A DNA stretch of 64,000 nucleotides from Nitzschia sp. pyKryTriq1 (Eukaryota; Bacillariophyta; Bacillariophyceae; Bacillariales; Bacillariaceae): the NCBI GenBank assembly GCA_956465555.1, contig OY101119.1, forward strand, positions 2,280,629-2,344,628, written 5' to 3'. The position numbers and the translations under genes were made by a program. The notes under the pieces were generated by a model. The model saw only the letters and a list, made by a program, of their open reading frames with translations, had not been told where the DNA came from and ran no database searches. The number at the start of each line of letters is the position of its first letter. The stretch's first letter is position 1. Shown piece after piece: positions 24,162-35,549 of the stretch.

Positions 24162-25808
24162 TCATCGGCGGGCGCCTCCATATCTATCCAATTGATTGCC
24201 CCCATTCAGCAGCCCGCTTGTCTCGTTTTCTACTAGTGCACTGCCTCTTTTTCTCTGAGCTTCGAAATCATCCACACTAATAACCTCCACTTGTTCTCGT
24301 TCTCGGATCTTCGCTTGAACTTTGTACCAATCCTTTGTCATAAAAATTATAATCAAGCTCACATTCATACACGTGTACGGCGCATTGATCCACGTCCAAA
24401 CAGTCGGTAAGCCCCCGCCACGAACCAAAACTGTATAGTACGCCACAGGAACGCCAAATGCCCACAAAAAGAAAATATTAATGGCCCCCAATGTCCATTG
24501 CATTCCAAGCCCAGTTGCGATACCCCAAAGTAAGGCGAAGATGGCCACATTCATGTTGAAAAGAGCAACCTGTTTTGTTGCGTACCACCAAACGGTCAGA
24601 ACAATAGGAAAATCTATGGAACATTTTTCTCCAAAATGCTGCCGTCAGCCACGTACCTTCCACCAAATGGATTGAGCCAAGGCAATCACTCTCTCATCCG
24701 ATGTAAATGCTGCAAAAATCCAATCCGAACTGAAGTACACGCCAATGGAGATAAAGAGAAAGAAAACGGCCGATATACAGGTTGTACCTGCCGCAAGGTG
24801 CTTTGCATGGACGACGCTTCGGGACAGTACGTGCCCCATGCGGATGGCTAGTGCTGTTCCAAACGAGAAAGGGAACTGGCAGGTGATCATGATGACTTGG
24901 TTAGGTATCGTATGTGCTGACAGTGGCACAACACCTAGGGATCCAACCATAAGACCGATTGATTCCCAATAAATCCACTCGGACTGAGATAAAATCCCAC
25001 CCGCGCCTAGACTGAGGTATTCCATCATCGGTTCGTATTTTAAAGCCTCACGCCAGGATCCAAAACCAGGCCAAGTCCCTTCCACATGAGGTTTAATGAC
25101 GGCAAGATAGCAAACAAGAAGAATACTTTGCGAGGCCTGAAAACAGACGAAAGCCATGGCGGAACCGAGAAATCCATAGTACACGGTGAAATACTCGAGA
25201 GCGAGCGGTAGGATGACCACACAGGAGAAAAGCGAGACGTAGATGAGGGGTCGCATCACGTGCTGAGCCGACAAGAACTTCCATATAGCATCATAAATGA
25301 CAAAGAACGGTAGAGCCCACACGAAAATGCGATACCACTCGGCGGCATGAAACGCTGCTTCGGGATCTTGGCCAGCTGCGATCAATATTTGGTCCAGATA
25401 CAGAATTAAGAGAATATTGACTGGTACCACCAAGACAAAGCTTGCAAAGACCCCTCGGATAGCGATGAGACCAACCTCTCTGTAGTCCCCGGCGCCAAAG
25501 GCCTGCGGGGCGAGTGTGTCGGCTGCACTGAAGAGCCCAGCCAGCAGGCTGAAGGTGCACAAGTTGCCAGTAAGATTGCCGAGCGTAAAAGCCGATAGAA
25601 AGACAGGACCAAACCGCAAGCCGACATAACTCGCTGTGAGTAGCGGACTCAAAGTGAATCCAAAAGAGAGGAGGCAAGTGGGTATAGCCAATTCAAGAAA
25701 AAGGCGAGACTCGGTCCAGATATCCTTTGTGTCAGGAGGGTGATGCTCTTCTATAAAAGCTACATCGCCCATGGTTTCTCCCATCGATGGTCTCCTCGCG
25801 GCACCCAT
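24162..25808 (-). CDS. MATE-family multidrug/toxin extrusion transporter
   Basis: Two exons, 25808-24657 and 24569-24162, with an 87-bp intron (GTACGT donor, CAG acceptor). The product is 519 aa. This splice choice gives IWWK-VALFNMNVAIFALLWGIATGLG, which lines up with the MATE helix that normally reads ...ALFQ...D..Q..LSGILRGLG, so I prefer it over the nearer acceptors. About 12 hydrophobic segments occur. Family-typical pieces include LETLxxQAFGAG-like DTLAPQAFGAGDY and the EWIYWESIGLMVG region of the second half. MATE proteins export organic cations or metabolites in exchange for protons or sodium. The N-terminus (three Met codons in the first 13 residues) has no clear targeting peptide; the start at 25808 is the longest option. 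Confidence 0.88.
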
Positions 25809-26398
25809 TTGCGGATTTCTTGCTGATAGCTACGATTGGTGATGGTGTTGTACCGGTAAAATGATGGGTAGATTCGAAAGCACAGTGAAAATGAATCGAC
25901 GTGGAATGAGTTTTATGAGTTTTCAGTTTTGAGCGAGAAAATCTCGATCGGGGAATGATGAAGAATCTCTGGTGGTTTCTGGTGCACGATTGCGGTCTTC
26001 ACGCGCGCACGACGCACGAACGCGCATCAATAACGACTGCCTCGACTTCTTCAATCTCAATCACTTCCTCGCGTCACTCACCACTCACGACGACAACCGA
26101 CCGCCCTCTCCCCTCTAATGTCCCTCTCGTACTACATACTACCGGTACTAATGAAGGTACCGCTCATTTCCATCGTTCTACTCTCTCGTTGATGTGTAGT
26201 AGCACCCATATGACTATTCAGCAAAAGAGTAAAACTATGAATTGATATTATCGTCCCTTTTTGCTATGTAATATCATCCCAATTGAGAAGTTTGGCTCGA
26301 TACAATTGTACATGTCGAAGCAAGTAGACGAATGGTTTCCCTTGAGAAGACAGCATATCCGATACTAGTAGAGCAAGCCAATTCAAAAAACCCCATGA
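25809..26398. other. Intergenic
   Basis: No gene seen. TACCGGTA palindromes at 25851 and 26140. Confidence 0.6.
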
Positions 26399-26921
26399 TC
26401 ACATAATGACACACTTGTTGATGGCTTCCTTTTCTTCGGGGGTCAGTTCGGGCCAAGTCTCTTGGTCTTCATCCCATTTATCGAGCTTTCCACACCTTTC
26501 GTACTTGGCATCCATATATTCAACCCATCCCTTTGCATCTTCGATCCATTTCGGTTCCATTTTTACAAATTTGTCAAGCCATTGTTCATCGGTCTTCATC
26601 AAACCGATTGCCAAGGTAATGTCGTGTCCGGCGTACTCTTTATCTGTCGAGCAAGAAAAAAGGTTGAAGACGAGAAATGAGCGACGGTAAAAATCGGGAT
26701 CCATTGTAACAATCATTTTTAAACTTACAAGCTCCGTCCTTGCCGTAACCCTTCTCTGACGACGTAACGTCGAAAATCGTTCCAAACAGACTCAAAAGTC
26801 TTCGTTCCTCGTTGTTGCAGTGATACTTGTTGAGTTCTTCAACACTGATGGTGCCGAGCTGTTCCACTGATCCTTCACCTTTTTTGGCTTCTTTTGCGAG
26901 ATCTGATGGATTGGGAAACAT
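26399..26921 (-). CDS. Cytochrome b5-like MAPR (membrane-associated progesterone receptor) family protein
   Basis: Two exons, 26921-26729 and 26643-26399, with an 85-bp intron that splits a Tyr codon. The product is 145 aa. The joined sequence reads FGTIFDVTSSEKGYGKDGAYKEYAGHDITLAIG, the haem-binding core of the MAPR/neudesin branch of cytochrome b5, in which tyrosines and a GKDGxYxxYAGxDxT-like block take the place of the usual two histidines. The family start of the domain, ISVEELNKYH, is also present. No membrane segment precedes the domain, so it may be soluble. MAPR proteins bind haem and partner with cytochrome P450s in other organisms; the partner here is unknown. Confidence 0.88.
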
Positions 26922-27649
26922 GGTTATTGGGATACGATTGTTGTCTTTCTTGTTGTTGATATGATATGATATGATATGATATGATGTGACTGTTGCGGTT
27001 TGTGGTCGAAGAAAAATAATAATGCAGACTGGACGAAGAATGCATCCAAAATGCCAGCTTATCGGTTGAGAATGCCAGTTGGTCATCTCGCGTCCGTGTC
27101 CGCCGTACCAGTACCGGACCTTAGTCGGGCAGATGATGTGCGCAGAAGACGTTCGCCGCCTTCACGGTTGTTCTCTGCGTTCGTTGTTCGTTCTCCCACT
27201 ACCACCGACTGCCCGTCAACCGATAAAACCGCAGACTCCGCGCAAGAGGTAGCTCCACGCAGCGACTTCTCTACTCTACTCGTACTATCATACAATAGCT
27301 AGAAGAATCTACCAGTCTAGTCTAGTAGTAGCTCTCTCTAGAGTAAGAGTACAAGCAGAATGATATCATAAAGCAACGGAAAAGTTCACTGTAGTCGAGA
27401 GAAGTCCCTAAGTGTAGAGCTCTAGCTTCAGTAGAGACCGATCGTAGACTTCATTCTCCCAATGGTGTTTTGCTCATCTACGAATCATGGTACCTGTGTA
27501 AGCCCGCATTAGCACATTAGCAGTGGAGCGAGTAGAGACTACAGTAATCGTCATAAAGTTTCTAGGGCTGGAACGCTCGAGCCCGTGAAAATCCTATCTT
27601 CCGTCGCAAAATGTACTTCTCCTGTCAACTCAATGCAACAAGGCTAGAT
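26922..27649. other. Intergenic
   Basis: An ATATG-repeat tract lies at about 26958-26985, in the 5' leader region of the MAPR gene. No other gene seen. Confidence 0.6.
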
Positions 27650-28903
27650 TCATTTGTTGCTGCTCACTGCGTGGAAAACCACGTCGCCTTTCCGCCGGCT
27701 CTGGCTCGTCGACGTCGTACGTTCGGAAAAAGCCACTGAAAATGCCACCGCATTGTCATTGTCGTCCCTATTTATCCGATTCTGGAGCCACACTGGGATA
27801 CCATTATAGACCGCAGACGACACAGACCCACAAGCGCGCAAGTTGAAGCGTTCCAGGTAGATGGCTGAATTCACTAGACATTCACAAGGTTCATCTGTCA
27901 ATCCCTCACTAAAAGAAGCGTCTACGAATCGGAGCGTCGGCCTAGTCTTGGATGCCTCGGAGTCAGCGAGTGCCCGGATCACGGCGTCAGTGGCAACGTA
28001 GCGCAGTGACAGGGTTTCGAGGTTGCACGTTTTGCTAACTGCATCCGCGAGAGCAGTCGCATCCAGCCGTTTTGTTGAGCTTAGATCCAAGTCCTTGACA
28101 TGACGCATGATATCAACAGTTGCTGCACCGAACAATCTTGTCGTTTCTTGAGCTATAAGTGAGCGGCATCCGCGAAGGTTCATGGCTTCGAGTTTTCCTT
28201 TCTGACCTAAAGGAAATGAAAGGGTAAACAGGTTCGAACAGCTGCTAACATCCAGAGCCTCCAAATTTGACGGTAAACTTAACGTCTGCAGGTGAGGGCA
28301 CCCCCGAAGAGACACCCGTTTCAAATGTTGAATTCCGCTCAGGTCGGCACACAGAAGAATTCTCTTCAGCAATGGCTTGGTTCGCTTTTGAGTCAGGGCA
28401 AAAGGAGCACCAGGTGACGGCTGTATACGGGCCAGTCTTGTCATGAGACACGCCGATAGCGAAAAATCGATGGTATCCCACACAAGATTATTTCCATATT
28501 CTTCCAACCGAATAGCGACCGACTTTCCTCGTGAACAGAATTGGAAGGGTTTCTCGTTAAAAAGCTGTATTCTGGAGGAAATGACGCTGGGTTCTGGAAG
28601 TTGCCCTTTCGTTCTTCTTTGGGAAAACGGTAAATTTTGAATATGACTTCTGGCTTGGGAGCCGTCGTGGTCGCCTGGGTCCTCATCTTGTCTGTAGCGA
28701 AATCCCTTGAGCCACACACCGTTGATCGTCGTTTGTGTTATCGCTAGTGTGGAAGCAAAGGTCCAAGAAAACGATGCACACCCAACCAGGCGCTGCCTCC
28801 ATCCCCAACAGACTCGACGGCACGATAAAGATTCCACGGGATCCAAATAGGAAAATATCATGCATATGGTCTCATCTGGAAGGTTTTGAAATTGCCGCGT
28901 CAT
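27650..28903 (-). CDS. F-box protein with leucine-rich repeats
   Basis: Intronless, 417 aa. The F-box is at residues 5-45: NLPDETICMIFSYLDPVESL, then CRRVCWGWRQ. The second half carries several leucine-rich repeats of the cysteine-containing type found in FBXL proteins, for example LKRVSLRGCPHLQTLSLPSN, LEALDVSSCSNL, MNLRGCRSL and LETLSLRYV. F-box/LRR proteins act as substrate receptors of SCF ubiquitin ligases by binding Skp1 through the F-box. The target is not deducible. Confidence 0.9.
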   Translation of the reverse strand: MTRQFQNLPDETICMIFSYLDPVESLSCRRVCWGWRQRLVGCASFSWTFASTLAITQTTINGVWLKGFRYRQDEDPGDHDGSQARSHIQNLPFSQRRTKGQLPEPSVISSRIQLFNEKPFQFCSRGKSVAIRLEEYGNNLVWDTIDFSLSACLMTRLARIQPSPGAPFALTQKRTKPLLKRILLCADLSGIQHLKRVSLRGCPHLQTLSLPSNLEALDVSSCSNLFTLSFPLGQKGKLEAMNLRGCRSLIAQETTRLFGAATVDIMRHVKDLDLSSTKRLDATALADAVSKTCNLETLSLRYVATDAVIRALADSEASKTRPTLRFVDASFSEGLTDEPCECLVNSAIYLERFNLRACGSVSSAVYNGIPVWLQNRINRDDNDNAVAFSVAFSERTTSTSQSRRKGDVVFHAVSSNK

Positions 28904-30101
28904 CGGAACCGCTGACTATTCCTGATCTGAAATGTTCTTCGAAAATTGCGGTAAAGAAGAGATGCCCTCCCTCATTGGCAATGGATCGTTCTTATTGGAC
29001 CCTTTTAGAATACGAGAGTGACACGAGGATTTGGTTCAGCACAGAAGCATTGATCTATCTAAAAAATACACTGTCAACAGTGGTTCTTTCTTCTTTCGTA
29101 CCGGTACTCTACACCATTTCTTGTTGTATGTATGCGAGGGAATGTTCTTGCTATTATACATGTGAACACTCGTACCGGTACAGTATGTACCGGTAGTCTA
29201 TCCTACAGTACCACGTACTGCGTCGGCTGTATTTAGTCCAACTAGTCGAAATTATGGAGGCAGCAGGCAGGCACAGCAATATCAGCGCAGAGCTCGCAGC
29301 TAACGGTACCGGTACCGGTACTTACCGGTACCGTATGTACCTGGTTCGTACTTGTACATACCGGTACAGTACGAACTGTACCGGTGGAAGTACTGATGGT
29401 CCCGGTACATAGCGGTAGTCTTACTATACTCTGTAATGTCTGTACAAGTACCGTACTGTGTGTGGCATAGCTAGCATGCATGCGTCGTGGTCGTGCGTTG
29501 AATGTTCGCTTGCGGCACTCCTTTACTTATGAGTTTCTGACACTTGCATTCGAATAATAAGCCTCCAATCGAAAATTTACTTAGGGCCAAATTGAAAATT
29601 GTCATCGTATCGAAGATTCTAGTAGAATCTGTACCACAACCTACACGCGGGAGCCGGTAGGGAGGAGCCAGTCAGTCCTTTCGTACCGGTACCGTTTTCA
29701 TGTCGTGGAGGGGAACATCAAATTTTGACGTAACATTAGTGCGGGTGTCTACAGGCGTTCAACTTTGTGGTATGACTTCTTGAACTCGCGAAAAAGTGCG
29801 CCTCCGCCCGCGGGTCTTTGTACGATACTACTAGTATTAGATGGGCGGGCTCCACCACCGCATCATGATGGTGAATGGTGATAGACCGGTACGCGCTGGT
29901 GTGGGGTTACGGTAGAAGACATCGCATCTCGGTCTTTCTTTCATCCTTACGGCTTACGGCACAACCTTTGCTTCGGTGGAATTAATAGCTTCACGGTCAA
30001 TTCGACGGTGTATCCTCCGATTGTGACTGATAGATCTTGGTTAAAGACAATATTGTTGAATCTTCTTCGTCTCGCTTTCGCTTTCGCTTTCGCTTTTCAC
30101 T
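28904..30101. other. Long intergenic stretch with GTAC-palindrome cluster
   Basis: No supported gene. TACCGGTA occurs at 29099, 29173, 29188, 29307, 29313, 29323, 29359 and 29684, the densest cluster in the window. A TTTCGC hexamer repeat (about 30072-30097) lies just before the Zn-cluster gene and is probably in its 5' leader. Confidence 0.7.
29307..29366. repeat. Cluster of overlapping TACCGGTA palindromes
   Basis: Four copies of the octamer in 60 bases, two overlapping by two bases, mixed with related GTAC motifs. Confidence 0.85.
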
Positions 30102-32621
30102 ATGAGTGACGATGATGATGACAAGGGGGATTCTATGGCGCTTTGCGCCAGTTGTGACCGCTGCCGCGCCAGGAAAACAAAATGCGACGGAAACCGACCC
30201 TGCAGCAACTGCGCCTCAAAGTACATGAAGAAGCACAAGCTGACCAGGTGAGCATTGGGGCGACGACAAGTGGGATTTGGTCGGGCGTTGGGAATTGTTC
30301 CGGAGCTGCACTTTCGAGCACCCGTACCGCGGCTGTTCGCCATGAAGCGGTGTTCTTGATCTCGAGCAACCATGAATATTATTTGTCATACGGCGTCTCA
30401 CATTTCCCTCTTGCGATCCCCTTGGTGTTTGTTTTGCATCGGCACAGCGTCGAAGGTCTCGATCCAAATATGTTCGAATGCGTTTATTCTCCGGCCAAGA
30501 GACGCGGCCCGGTGCCTGGGCGTTCGGGCCAGGCCCGCAAGGCTTCAGAAGCCTTCGGTCGCCCGATGGGAAACGGGATGGAAGGCGACTGGCAAGGTTC
30601 TAGCGGCATGGGCGGTGTTCAGTCTATGGAAGAACTGCAGTTGAGGCAAATGATGCTCCAGAACATGGGTGCCGGCGTTGCAGTCCAGGGACTGGGTCAT
30701 AGTCTAGGTCAGAGTCTAGGCCAGAGTCTAGGTCAGGGACTAGGAGGTCTGGACACCTCGGGAGCAGGATTTTTGGATCAGCAGGCTGCCATTCAACAGC
30801 AACTGAACTTGATCCAGCAACTGCAAGCCCAGCAGAATCTTAGCGAGCGTGGTGCCCAGGAGGGGGAACAGCCTGCTCGCAGGATCAAACTGGACAAGCA
30901 GGCGAATACGGATTCCAATGGAGTTCCTCGAACTATTGCTGCGCACACCCACTTGTTAGAATTGAGTGATCCTGATGGTAGCCGCCTTCGTGCCTATTAT
31001 CGATTGAGTGTCGACGAAATCTTTGGATTCCCCCCGACTCCAACCGACGAGGAATATTGCTTGAGACTTAGTATCCCTGGTATGACCCCGCGTATGATTC
31101 CGGGCACCCACCTGGCTGCTCTGAGTGCAGCCCGTTTTGCGGAGGTGGCGTTGGGTGCCATCGTGCACAACGAGGTTGCCCTGGGAATGGAATTGTGCAA
31201 TGCGGTTGTGCACTGTTTGAGAGAGTCGGTCCAGGAACCAGTCCAACCTCCATACATGTTCGAGGTAGCTCGCTCGTACTTTTTGCTGGGAGTCTTCCGC
31301 GCATTCCGCGGGGACATGATCCGTTATTTCAAATATCGTCGTGTGTGCCTGACGTACATTTCCAAGCTTGATGTGAGTTTTCAATTTTCACTGTGTGTTT
31401 CTCGGCGGGTGTTACGACGGATGAGCTAACCAACTTTCTTGCTTTCAGAATGATGCAAACGCTGCGACCCTTTTGGCGGCCGTCTCTTTCCTTGATGCCT
31501 GGGCATACATGATTTACAACGCCGACGAGAAACGCCTTCCAAATATTGATAGTTCGATTCCACCCGTGGAGCGCCCGACGCAATCAATGGGGGCAACGGC
31601 TACTGAGCTGGAGTACAATGTCAAGACAAACCCCAGTCATATCGCCTCTGATCCCAAGAACAAGAACTGGATTCAAGGTGCCCCACCTGTTTATCTGAAC
31701 AACGAAGCCCCACTTCCTGCTCGTTCGTTAGATGCTTTGGCATGCGCTGTTCGCACATGCTGTGACCAGGCGAATGGGCGATTTGCCGCCATCTCGAAGG
31801 AGGCCAATAATACTGAAATGGAGCCAATTCCTCAAGAGACAATAATCACTGCCACGACGACTGCTGTTTTGGCCCATGAAAACGAACTGTGCAGTAGGAA
31901 TATGGTTTTGTCGGCCTTTACGCTTCTTCAGCAGTACGAGGCCGCGACGCCCGCGTCGCACAAGAATCAAGGCATCCATCTGGTGATCTCGGCGATGGAC
32001 GCTTTCTTGGACAATGGAGACGAAGATGAATCCGGGGGGTTCACTGACTCCCAAATTCAATCGCTGTTGAGTGTATGCAATACGACAATCGAAAATCCCT
32101 TCTTGCTGCATCATGGAGGTCCTACTTACCATATGGTATCGAACGCTGCCGTGATGCTCTGTCATTTGCTGAATGGTATGTACGCAATGAAGGGAGCGGA
32201 AGGAGTGCAAAAGCAGGGAGATATGGAAGCTGCAATGTTTGAAGAAGTTTTGGACACGTTCATCGCTGTTCGAAAGCTTCTTGTTATTCATAGGAGGAAG
32301 CTTCCAGTCAAGTTGCGATGCCACGGTATCCCTCGGCCATCCCTTGGTCTACCTGCAGAGGGCAAACCTTTCATTGATCTCGGGGAGACGTTGTTGTGTG
32401 CATGTCGTGGATGCCAAGGTTTCGTCCTCATGGCCTGTTCGCCTTGTGTGGCGGCCGAGCGGGCACAAAGCGCAGCTAGAAAGCGACGTGTTGAAGCCGC
32501 CAGGGAGGCGGAAGTCGAAGCTGCGGACGACATGGACAAGGAACTTGATGACCTAAGCAATGACTTTAACCTCGATGACGATGCTCTTCTCGGCATGCTG
32601 TCGCAACTAATTTCCACGTAA
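30102..32621 (+). CDS. Zn(II)2Cys6 (fungal-type) transcription factor-like protein
   Basis: Three exons: 30102-30247, 30448-31372 and 31449-32621, with introns of 200 and 76 bp. The product is 747 aa. The start at 30102 (MSDDDDDDKG region) was chosen because it opens the frame that encodes the zinc cluster. CDRCRARKTKCDG then RPCSNC gives C-x2-C-x6-C-x5-C-x2-C. The sixth cysteine comes after the intron in ECVYSPAKRRGPVPG, with 22 residues between, longer than the usual spacing, so the exon 1 donor could differ. The RRGP run after the last Cys is family-typical. A Gln/Met-rich middle includes four LGQS/LGQG units. The second half is a helical region resembling the conserved non-DNA-binding part of oomycete and diatom members. 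Probably a nuclear regulator; target genes unknown. Confidence 0.85.
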
Positions 32622-32718
32622 GGGACAAATGAAGTCGGTTTCAAGTTGATGTGTAATTGATGGAGGTGGGACTTTGCCTAAACTATAGTGGGAAAGTCAT
32701 ATTTTAAGGTTCACTGGG

Positions 32719-32779
32719 ACGCTGTATCACTCCGTCCAGGACGATAACTCGTCTCCTGGTCCGTAGATCATTCCAGCGC
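32719..32779 (-). promoter_or_regulatory. Candidate SECIS element in the 3' UTR of the DCC selenoprotein gene
   Basis: Read on the minus strand, it starts 11 bases after the TAG stop. Helix I is CGCTG (32778-32774) with CAGCG (32024-type end at 32724-32720). A small internal loop follows, then the quartet: 5' ATGA (32771-32768) facing 3' TGAT (32729-32726), which places U-U, G-A, A-G and U-U opposite each other as in known SECIS cores. Helix II is imperfect and 12 bases separate the quartet from a 5' bulge GA (32755-32754), the place where AA is usual. An upper stem GACGA/TCGTC with loop GTTA closes it. The layout is that of a form-2 SECIS. The GA instead of AA is the main departure. Confidence 0.7.
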
Positions 32780-32789
32780 AACAGCCTTT

Positions 32790-33523
32790 CTAATTTGTCT
32801 TGCTCGTGGTTTGGTCGAATCCCCAGTCTGGATCGATGGGTTCCACTAATCCCAAAATGCAACCACGGTATTGTTCCATGGACGTATCACCCATTCCAGT
32901 AATTCTCTTAGCAATCTTCCATATCCGACCTCGATTTATAGCAAAAGCGGTGTATCCAGCATCCCGAATAAAACGAGGGACCATCAAGGCAAGAAGACCC
33001 AGATATCTATAGAACGAGCCCAAGTGGAGAAAGAGTCGAAGGACCGCGGTCGAATGAGTATGTCCACCTCGTTCGTCAATCAAGACTGCAGTTGAAACAT
33101 CCTGCGGCATGTTGTATTCCTTGCACAAATTCTGGGCTAAATCCGTCTGAATAGGAGCAAACCGAAAATGATCCGACGCGTCCCGATCGAGAACAAATGT
33201 AGCCAGATACTTTCACACACCTCATGGACCTGTCGGAGGAAAGGAAGAACGGAAACATGAGTCAGCGACAAGAAAGGTGCAGCTCTAAGAATTCGTCGTC
33301 GATAATCCCTACCATCATAAAGGAATAAAGCACGTTGTTTACCCCTTTTGTCCGCGCGGAGCAATTTTTGAGTTGAGTCTAGCATCGTATCATCAAGGTT
33401 TTTGCTGCTCAAGGCAATGGGCTTTGGGTGTCGCGAAGGGAGTTGATATTGAGCTATTGTTCTGGGATTAGTACTCCGTATGGTATTGGTGCTCCAGAGG
33501 CGGAAAAGGAACGAAGTCTTCAT
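32790..33523 (-). CDS. DCC-family (DUF393) thiol-disulfide oxidoreductase-like selenoprotein with a UxxU motif
   Basis: Two exons, 33523-33313 and 33229-32790, with an 83-bp intron (GTAGGG donor, GACAG acceptor). The product is 216 aa if two in-frame TGA codons (33224-33222 and 33215-33213) are read as selenocysteine. The joined frame gives ALFLYDGP-U-GV-U-KYLATFVLDRD, then FRFAPIQ. DCC proteins read YDGxCxxC at this place, followed by a helix, RD and a F-FAPLQ-like block, so Sec73 and Sec76 fall exactly on the two redox cysteines. Downstream, TAVLIDERGGHTHSTAVLRLF and the basic, hydrophobic C-terminal part match the family. The basic, Ser/Thr-rich N-terminus suggests mitochondrial or other organelle targeting. 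A SECIS-like hairpin follows the stop. No splice choice that I found removes both TGAs and keeps the domain. If not a selenoprotein, it would be a pseudogene. Confidence 0.8.
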
Positions 33524-34137
33524 CGAAGGTAGTGCCTTTGAGAAAGCGCAGTGAAATAAGATAGTAACTGGATGGAAACGAGAAAACTACCGTACAATTA
33601 AAAAAAGTGCAGTAATATCGAATAAGATGAGACAACGCGGTTTTTCGCGGTGATCCGATTCACTCGACCAACTAATCTCGTTCCTTAGTCAATAGTAGGC
33701 GACTCATCTAGGTACTTCTTGTACAGGTACAGGTACGTACCTGGTACTCTACCGGTACTCGCTAGCTAGAGATGGTCCATCATCTTCTACTGTACTTGCC
33801 ATGTAGAACCTAAGAACTGGTGGTTGTTCGAAAACAGTAGGCTGTGCTTTCAAAAGTCCGACTTGCTACATAGTAGAAAGTCTTCTAGACTACTCGTACG
33901 AATACTTCGTTTCGAAGTACGAGAGTTCAAGAGATGTTCAAGTCTCAAATGATGAAAGGTACATCGTCACTTTCTGCCCGAGGTGTCTCAGACGAACATG
34001 CTATATAAATACCGCTATGTGCTGTTGAAGAGCGACAAGTCAAACGAACTACGGTACATGAATACAGCCGCCACGTTTCTTTACGTTTCTTTACCGATGC
34101 ATCATTATTACTTAGTCTAGAGTCTCTCGTGCCTTCT
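33524..34137. other. Intergenic
   Basis: No gene. GTAC-rich; one TACCGGTA at 33750. Confidence 0.6.
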
Positions 34138-34765
34138 CTAGTAAAAGAAGCCAAGGATCTTTCCTCCGGTTTTTTTACGACGAGCCTCTTCGTGAGTCAT
34201 AATTCCGTAAGTAGTCGAAAGAATGATGTGACCGAACTGACGACTAGGTAGAAGATTCACGACCCACTTCTCAAGCTCACCGACTTCGACATCGAATCGC
34301 GGGCTGATGACTCCACACTTGTTCAATCGGCCCGTCAGCTCGATAACGATCTTTTGCGATCTGTGATCATCGATAATTTCAAATTCCCCAATGTATCCTG
34401 TGAAAATAACACAATGTAGAGTTGCCAACGGCGCGAACGATGTGTGAGAAACTCGGTTGCGTGAGTGTGATTGGCAATGCTTGGGCTTAAGTCTCGGGGG
34501 AAACAACCAAATGTTGGGTCCTTGCAGCTGCAGCAACTCTCGAGAGAGAGAAGGCGCGCTCACAACGCTCTGTTGTCGTGCCTCTGGTGCGGCTTTTGAG
34601 AGAAAACTCTGGACGATGTCGACTTGACTTACCATGCTGTTGCATGCATCTAAGGAACTTGATAACCACCTTTGACGAGGGGCGGATCAACACTTGCCTC
34701 CTTCCACGCTTCTCGGCGTTGGAGATTGTCTTAAGGCAATCAGCGAGTACAGACATGCGCACCAT
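34138..34765 (-). CDS. RPS15A: 40S ribosomal protein S15a (uS8)
   Basis: Two exons, 34765-34633 and 34397-34138, with a 235-bp intron. The product is exactly 130 aa, the usual eukaryotic length. [33 protein letters not shown] opens the protein and the C-terminus GGKILGFFY is the conserved end. It is part of the small cytosolic ribosomal subunit body. Head-to-head with the eL33 gene, with about 780 bp between the two start codons, so the genes may share a promoter region. Confidence 0.97.
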
Positions 34766-35549
34766 CTAGAGACAGGAAACGAAACAGGATGTGAGAAGTG
34801 GCATCATCGGATGGATCGATTCTCGTGGTTTTCGTGCACACCACCACCGATGGGTTCAATCGGCTCATGGATCTAAACGCAATGCCGCCTAAAATCTATT
34901 CCATCATCAAGCCGCAAATTGATGCACGCAGGTAGCAATGAACCTCCTCACCTTGCTAAGATTTACTTCTTGGGTTGTTAATGAGAGACTGGGACGACAG
35001 CAAGGTCTACAGGAACGGTGTGTGATACTATCGGGGGAGAGAGGAGAGTCGAGAGGCAGGGACTTGGCATCCAACCAGTAGTGCTGCGCTCAGAGACGAT
35101 GAGCAACAAGAGGCCATGGTGCGCCGCGATCGCACGCGGTGATCCTCGCGGTTGTGCGGTGTTGGGGTGATGGTTTTACCGCTTTACTTGGGTTATGGGG
35201 TGGATCAAAAATTTCCGACGTAGGATTCTAGTAAGGAATTTACGTAGAGTGAAACTCGCCTTGGGTCACTCGCTCGCGGCGGCAGGACGCTTCTTGCGCG
35301 GTCGGGACGATCTCGCAAAACACAGCCACCGCGTTACCCTCTCTTCTACCGACTCTCACCATTGTCAACAGCAATCAAGTATTTCAAGTAAGTGGTGACC
35401 ATGGCCAAGCTGATCCCGGAGACGATGTTCATGAATGGCATCGTATTATCGTTGGTGGTGCCCTGTGCTGTGTAACTGTGGAGGATTTCTCTAACACATC
35501 CATCTCCTTTTGTTGTTTCAGACTTTCAAACTCCAAAATATTGTAAATC
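34766..35549. other. Divergent promoter region of two ribosomal protein genes
   Basis: Lies between the starts of uS8 (minus) and eL33 (plus). A likely 5' UTR intron of the eL33 gene runs from 35388 (GTAAGT) to 35521 (TTTCAG). Confidence 0.6.

Noticed and set aside
24570-24656. Alternative MATE introns of 18 or 39 bases
   Set aside because: Both would be far shorter than the other introns here; the 87-bp choice gives a sequence that aligns with the MATE helix.
33076-33258. Alternative frames through the DCC gene that avoid the TGA codons
   Set aside because: They do not encode the DCC core and do not join in frame to the clear C-terminal exon.
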